Positions 61,178-64,000 of a stretch of DNA of 64,000 bases are shown here, piece after piece. The number at the start of each line of letters is the position of its first letter. Within the stretch, counting starts at the first letter, position 1. Under the pieces are notes generated by a model. It was not told the origin of the DNA, made no database searches, and saw only the letters and a list, made by a program, of their open reading frames with translations. The position numbers were made by a program, and so were the translations under genes. The DNA comes from Paramoeba atlantica (lineage: Eukaryota; Discosea), in the NCBI GenBank assembly GCA_977017575.1, contig CDRNVI010000069.1, forward strand, positions 124,001 to 188,000, in the 5' to 3' direction.

Positions 61178-62143
61178 CTACGTTTTCATGCGTGCTCCAC
61201 GTTGTAAAGTTTGTCTAATTTCTTCGTTTAACTTGTCATAGGTGTATAGACGATTGTGTATGGGCACGCAAGAGGCACCCCCACTCAGAGGCCATTCACT
61301 TTCAATGATTTGCAGTAAGTACTTCAATGTACACTGGTCCCTTGATGACCGACAGTATCGCTCCGCGTATGTCTTATTCGAATCGGTCTCACTAATAGGC
61401 TCTGTACTTTTACCAAGAGTTGATTCAGCAGGGCCTGACTCTTTTTTAAGAAAGGGAAGATCGGTGTCTTTTCTGAGACGAAACTCAAAGGGTTGATGCA
61501 AGTGCATGCGGGCGGCGGCCAGAGCAGGTTCTAAAAGGTGCCGCGGAATCGTACGAGAAAGAAATGTTCGCTTTCGAGGATCTATGCGGCCCTGTGACTC
61601 GTAGAGCGCTTCTACCACTTGGTACTCCCCAAGTCGTTTTGAAAGTTGTGCGTACTGCTGGTGATATAACTTGGCTAGTGGCCAAAAGGCTTCCTTATTC
61701 CACTTACATGTCGAGTGAAGTAGTGTGTTGCTTTTCTGGGCGTGCACTTCATTCGAGGTTTTTTGTTGACCGGAAATGGGCTTGTACTCGTTCGGATCCC
61801 AATAATGCCCCCCTCCCCTGCCTAACTCAGGCTCTGTTCCTGCCAAGGATTTACTATCCGGCCGTTTTCGCATAATTTGAACAATAGTGTAAGCGGCGTC
61901 ATGCACTTCTTGTAGGTACGCCTCCACAGTAGCTAAGCTAAGGGTTTTGCATGCGGCCTGTTGAGAAGGTACCGTGCTTTCGTTGCACTTGTCTGCTCTG
62001 CAATAGTTGTATCGCGAAGTGGAAAAATCTCGAACATTTTTGAATAATAAGGTGCCGAATCCCGGTGGCACTAGCAGGAGTAAAGTACGTTTGTAACAGG
62101 ACTGAAGCGATTGCGTAACACGTACTTGGCAAGACAAGCGCAT
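61178..62143 (-). CDS. Unknown, probably mitochondrial protein
   Basis: 321 residues. The N-terminus (MRLSCQVRVTQSLQSCYKR, then TLLLLVPPGFGTLLFKNVRDFSTSRYN split in two) is basic and hydrophobic with no acids for the first 35 residues, fitting a mitochondrial presequence. The middle is helical and charged; RTIPRHLLEPALAAARMH and HQPFEFRLRKDTDLPFL are the most conserved-looking pieces. No family recognised; a mitoribosomal or respiratory subunit would fit. Last minus-strand gene before the strand switch. Confidence 0.55.
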   Translation of the reverse strand: MRLSCQVRVTQSLQSCYKRTLLLLVPPGFGTLLFKNVRDFSTSRYNYCRADKCNESTVPSQQAACKTLSLATVEAYLQEVHDAAYTIVQIMRKRPDSKSLAGTEPELGRGGGHYWDPNEYKPISGQQKTSNEVHAQKSNTLLHSTCKWNKEAFWPLAKLYHQQYAQLSKRLGEYQVVEALYESQGRIDPRKRTFLSRTIPRHLLEPALAAARMHLHQPFEFRLRKDTDLPFLKKESGPAESTLGKSTEPISETDSNKTYAERYCRSSRDQCTLKYLLQIIESEWPLSGGASCVPIHNRLYTYDKLNEEIRQTLQRGARMKT

Positions 62144-62634
62144 GGTAAAAAAGTTTCAACGAAACGGTGAAGAAACACGTGTAAATTTATGCATGAAAGT
62201 GATACGTGATGTGTGCATGCATATTCACCCAAAACTCAGCCCTGTTTTAAAACGGTTTTAGACAGTTCTAAAAGTCTTAAAAAATGTTTAAGGTGTATAA
62301 GTTTATACACCTTCTTGGCGTTCAGAATTTTGAAATGCACACATTAACATTACTTTTAGTAAATTTTTCAAGGAGTTTTCTTTTCAGAAAAAAATTTAGC
62401 ATAAACATTTTTTGATGAATGCAGTCGAAAGCATTCTTTTGATTTATGCGAAGCGTTCTTTTGATTTATGTACACACATACTGTACCCCCGTAGTTAGCA
62501 CACACGTCACCCCCCCTAGTTATCTGTGACTTTTTAAAAATAGTAGTTTTAATAATTAAAGTTAAATAGTATAGAGTAAAGCAATTGCAAGAAAAAGAAC
62601 TCTTTTTCACGTTTTCTGACCCTTTTGAAAAATC
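62144..62634. promoter_or_regulatory. Strand-switch region (divergent)
   Basis: Minus-strand genes end their upstream side at 62143 and plus-strand frames begin at 62635. The spacer is AT-rich, with a TTTATACACCTT-like inverted pair near 62293-62312 and a duplicated GCATTCTTTTGATTTATG/GCGTTCTTTTGATTTATG block at 62430-62469. In kinetoplastid-type genomes such regions start polycistronic transcription; that is inference here. Confidence 0.4.
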
Positions 62635-63278
62635 ATGGATCACGCAGAAGGAGAGGAAGATCTAAAAGAGTGTCTCAAGCTTGTTGAACCTGTTCCGGTA
62701 TCTCACGGAGATTTGTTTGACATCTTTGCAGCTTCGACGAAACGAGTATACGTGAAGCGCAAAGATGTATTTACTAGACCTTGTTTGACGATCAGTGAGG
62801 AAGAATTAAATTCCAAAATTGAGGGCATTACGGATCGTGTGGGGCGATCCTTAGACACTTTTCTGCACGGGAAACGAATCCTGTGTGGCGTGTCCGTGAC
62901 GCCAAAAAAGAGCGAAAAGCGCTACACCTCATCGATCGTCGTGGTCATCTTATTCTAGATGAACGTCCTCGAGCCGTGTACTTTCTCGTGGAAGCAGCTC
63001 AGGACCTTGAAAAACATCTTTCAGAGAATCCTCTGTACGCCCCAGTTCGAGCAAGTGAGGTTCAAGACTTCGTTCTGAGCTTTTGGCGCACATACACGGG
63101 AAATCGCTCTCTCGCATGCGCACAATGGCGAAAGAGTCGTTCTAGTGGCGTTGCGGAAAGTGAGTGTGCTCAGCAGGACGAAGACGCTCCCCAATCCTCC
63201 CCAGTAGCTCCATCCCGTAAACGTCGTAATATTGTGTTCCCGTGTGGGATGCTAATCCCCAAGTGGGACGTACTATAA
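62635..63278 (+). CDS. Unknown plus-strand gene, split by an apparent frameshift
   Basis: The frame 62635-62958 starts with an acidic helix (DHAEGEEDLKECLKLVEPV) and reads well to HGKRI at 62880. From 62880 the +1-shifted frame (to 63278) continues with PVWRVRDAKKERKALHLIDRR and ends with APSRKRRNIVFPCGMLIPKW. One missing C in the ATCCTG context would join them into about 213 residues. No family recognised. The SEVQDFVLSFW part loosely resembles ORFs near 22.5 kb and 48.6 kb, so it may belong to an accessory or mobile family rather than the host core. Confidence 0.45.
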
Positions 63279-63486
63279 AACGTAGTCGAGTTTTTTTCTG
63301 TAAAACATGATAAAAAACGTTTACAAATGCCCCATTTATAAATATATTTTCGCAGGATTACGTTGAGATGTACTTTTAATGTGAAGACATTACAACCTAT
63401 CATGTAAGCAAGTAAACATAATGTTGGATAAACACGTACATTTCAAATAATCCTAGCCGTAAATTTCAAAGCAAAATTATCGCACT

Positions 63487-63801
63487 ATGACTGATCTGCC
63501 CTCTCTGCTTTCGCTCTCTCGCCTCGGAAAGTTCGTAGCTGAGTGTAAGGCCGGGGACATAATAGCGGTGGCCTGGTCCTCAGATAAGGTTCCCCGCGGA
63601 GAATTGTGGAAAGGGACAGTGAAAACGGTCGGAGACGAGAAGACTACCATGTCCGTAGATTATGGGAAATTCGGAGATCTCGCTTTCCCCCTACCAACGC
63701 AAGTGTCCACGCTGTTGACAAGCTTCCCGGAGATTCGTACTCCGCTGCGATGGAGAGAGTGGGAGGGCGCGAGACGGGCACATTTGAACCGTTGGAACTG
63801 A
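63487..63801 (+). CDS. Unknown plus-strand ORF
   Basis: 104 residues with a region (AGDIIAVAWSSDKVPRGELW, then KGTVKTVGDEKTTMSVDYGKF) suggestive of an SH3/Tudor-like barrel, five short strands. No specific family recognised. It ends at a TGA after which the same frame stays open to the window edge. Confidence 0.4.
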   Translation: MTDLPSLLSLSRLGKFVAECKAGDIIAVAWSSDKVPRGELWKGTVKTVGDEKTTMSVDYGKFGDLAFPLPTQVSTLLTSFPEIRTPLRWREWEGARRAHLNRWN

Positions 63802-63807
63802 CGACCT

Positions 63808-64000
63808 ATGGGATGTTCCTTGATTGCCCCCCCCGAAGCGCGTGATCGAAGTTTTGTGGAGCTAGATTTGCATCTGCGCCGCTATTTTGGTATCGGTGCA
63901 GCGGAACGGAATGCCCCGCGGTTCCATCAAGACGAACATAGAAAAAATGATCTCCTACTGGCTTTCCTCGCGTGGTCGCGAAATTCTATGAAAATGGGGA
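63808..64000 (+). CDS. Unknown ORF, runs off the window
   Basis: Starts with ATG only six bases after the previous stop, in the same frame, giving MGCSLIAPPEARDRSFVELD and continuing to the edge. A Gly2-Cys3 start would suit N-myristoylation and palmitoylation if real. Alternatively this is the continuation of the 63487 gene beyond a TGA. Confidence 0.35.
   Translation, partial: MGCSLIAPPEARDRSFVELDLHLRRYFGIGAAERNAPRFHQDEHRKNDLLLAFLAWSRNSMKMG

Noticed and set aside
1-64000. A bacterial or archaeal origin because genes are intronless and on one strand
   Set aside because: Derlin, Spo11, Nopp140, PIF1, Bmt2 and mitochondrial presequences are eukaryotic; there are no Shine-Dalgarno-spaced operons.

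Overview
The window is a nuclear segment from a eukaryote. It carries a mitochondrial-type SPO11, a derlin, a PIF1 helicase, a histidyl-tRNA synthetase, a Bmt2-type rRNA methyltransferase and an mPGES-2-type protein, all as uninterrupted reading frames with no visible introns. Every convincing host gene from 2.8 kb to 62.1 kb lies on the minus strand. The strand then switches at about 62.1-62.6 kb. Intronless genes in one long same-strand array, a Nopp140-like protein with an RGG tail, a stand-alone glutathionylspermidine-synthetase domain and a few pyrimidine-tract-AG sites 40-60 nt upstream of start codons together suggest a flagellate of the kinetoplastid/diplonemid kind. That placement is an inference of moderate to low confidence; no spliced-leader gene, tRNA or rRNA is visible to settle it.

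Layout. 0-8.5 kb: a hairpin-rich repeat family, a truncated LRR gene, a J-like membrane protein, a large Nopp140-like phosphoprotein, then transposon debris. 8.9-32 kb: the main gene array, with seven LRR genes interspersed with derlin, a DNA ligase, SPO11, two small membrane proteins, a zinc-binding mitochondrial protein resembling cytochrome oxidase subunit Vb, Bmt2, an Oms1-like methyltransferase and numerous small TA-flanked transposons. 32.2-34.2 kb: PIF1-like helicase. 34.2-53.9 kb: a roughly 20-kb island with almost no host gene, holding Tc1/mariner and pogo-like transposons, a LINE, a tyrosine-recombinase-like ORF, MITEs and broken ORFs of unknown accessory families. 54-62 kb: LRR gene, mPGES-2-like, glutathionylspermidine-synthetase-like, histidyl-tRNA synthetase and an unknown protein, all minus strand. 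62.6-64 kb: three plus-strand frames, one apparently frameshifted and one running off the window.

The nine LRR genes share one architecture: a short plant-like N-terminal cap (a Trp, then Cys-x-Trp-x-Gly-Val-x-Cys) followed by roughly 23-residue repeats built on LPxxLxxLxLxxNxFxG. Two of them are a recent tandem duplication, one is truncated next to a repeat and one has a frameshift. The mobile fraction is dominated by elements that duplicate TA and have G/C-run termini, plus two Merlin-type elements with 8-bp duplications.

The strongest candidate for something undescribed is a dispersed repeat (2.2-2.8 kb, 49.05-49.35 kb and a diverged variant at 0.17-0.6 kb). It can fold into a perfect-looking three-way junction followed by two or three exact 76-bp tandem units, each itself a three-way junction, with a compensatory base-pair change between units and a terminal 15-bp hairpin. 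A second unusual item is a LINE protein with four copies of a Cys/His motif resembling the one I recall from the C-terminus of the meiotic helicase HFM1/MER3.
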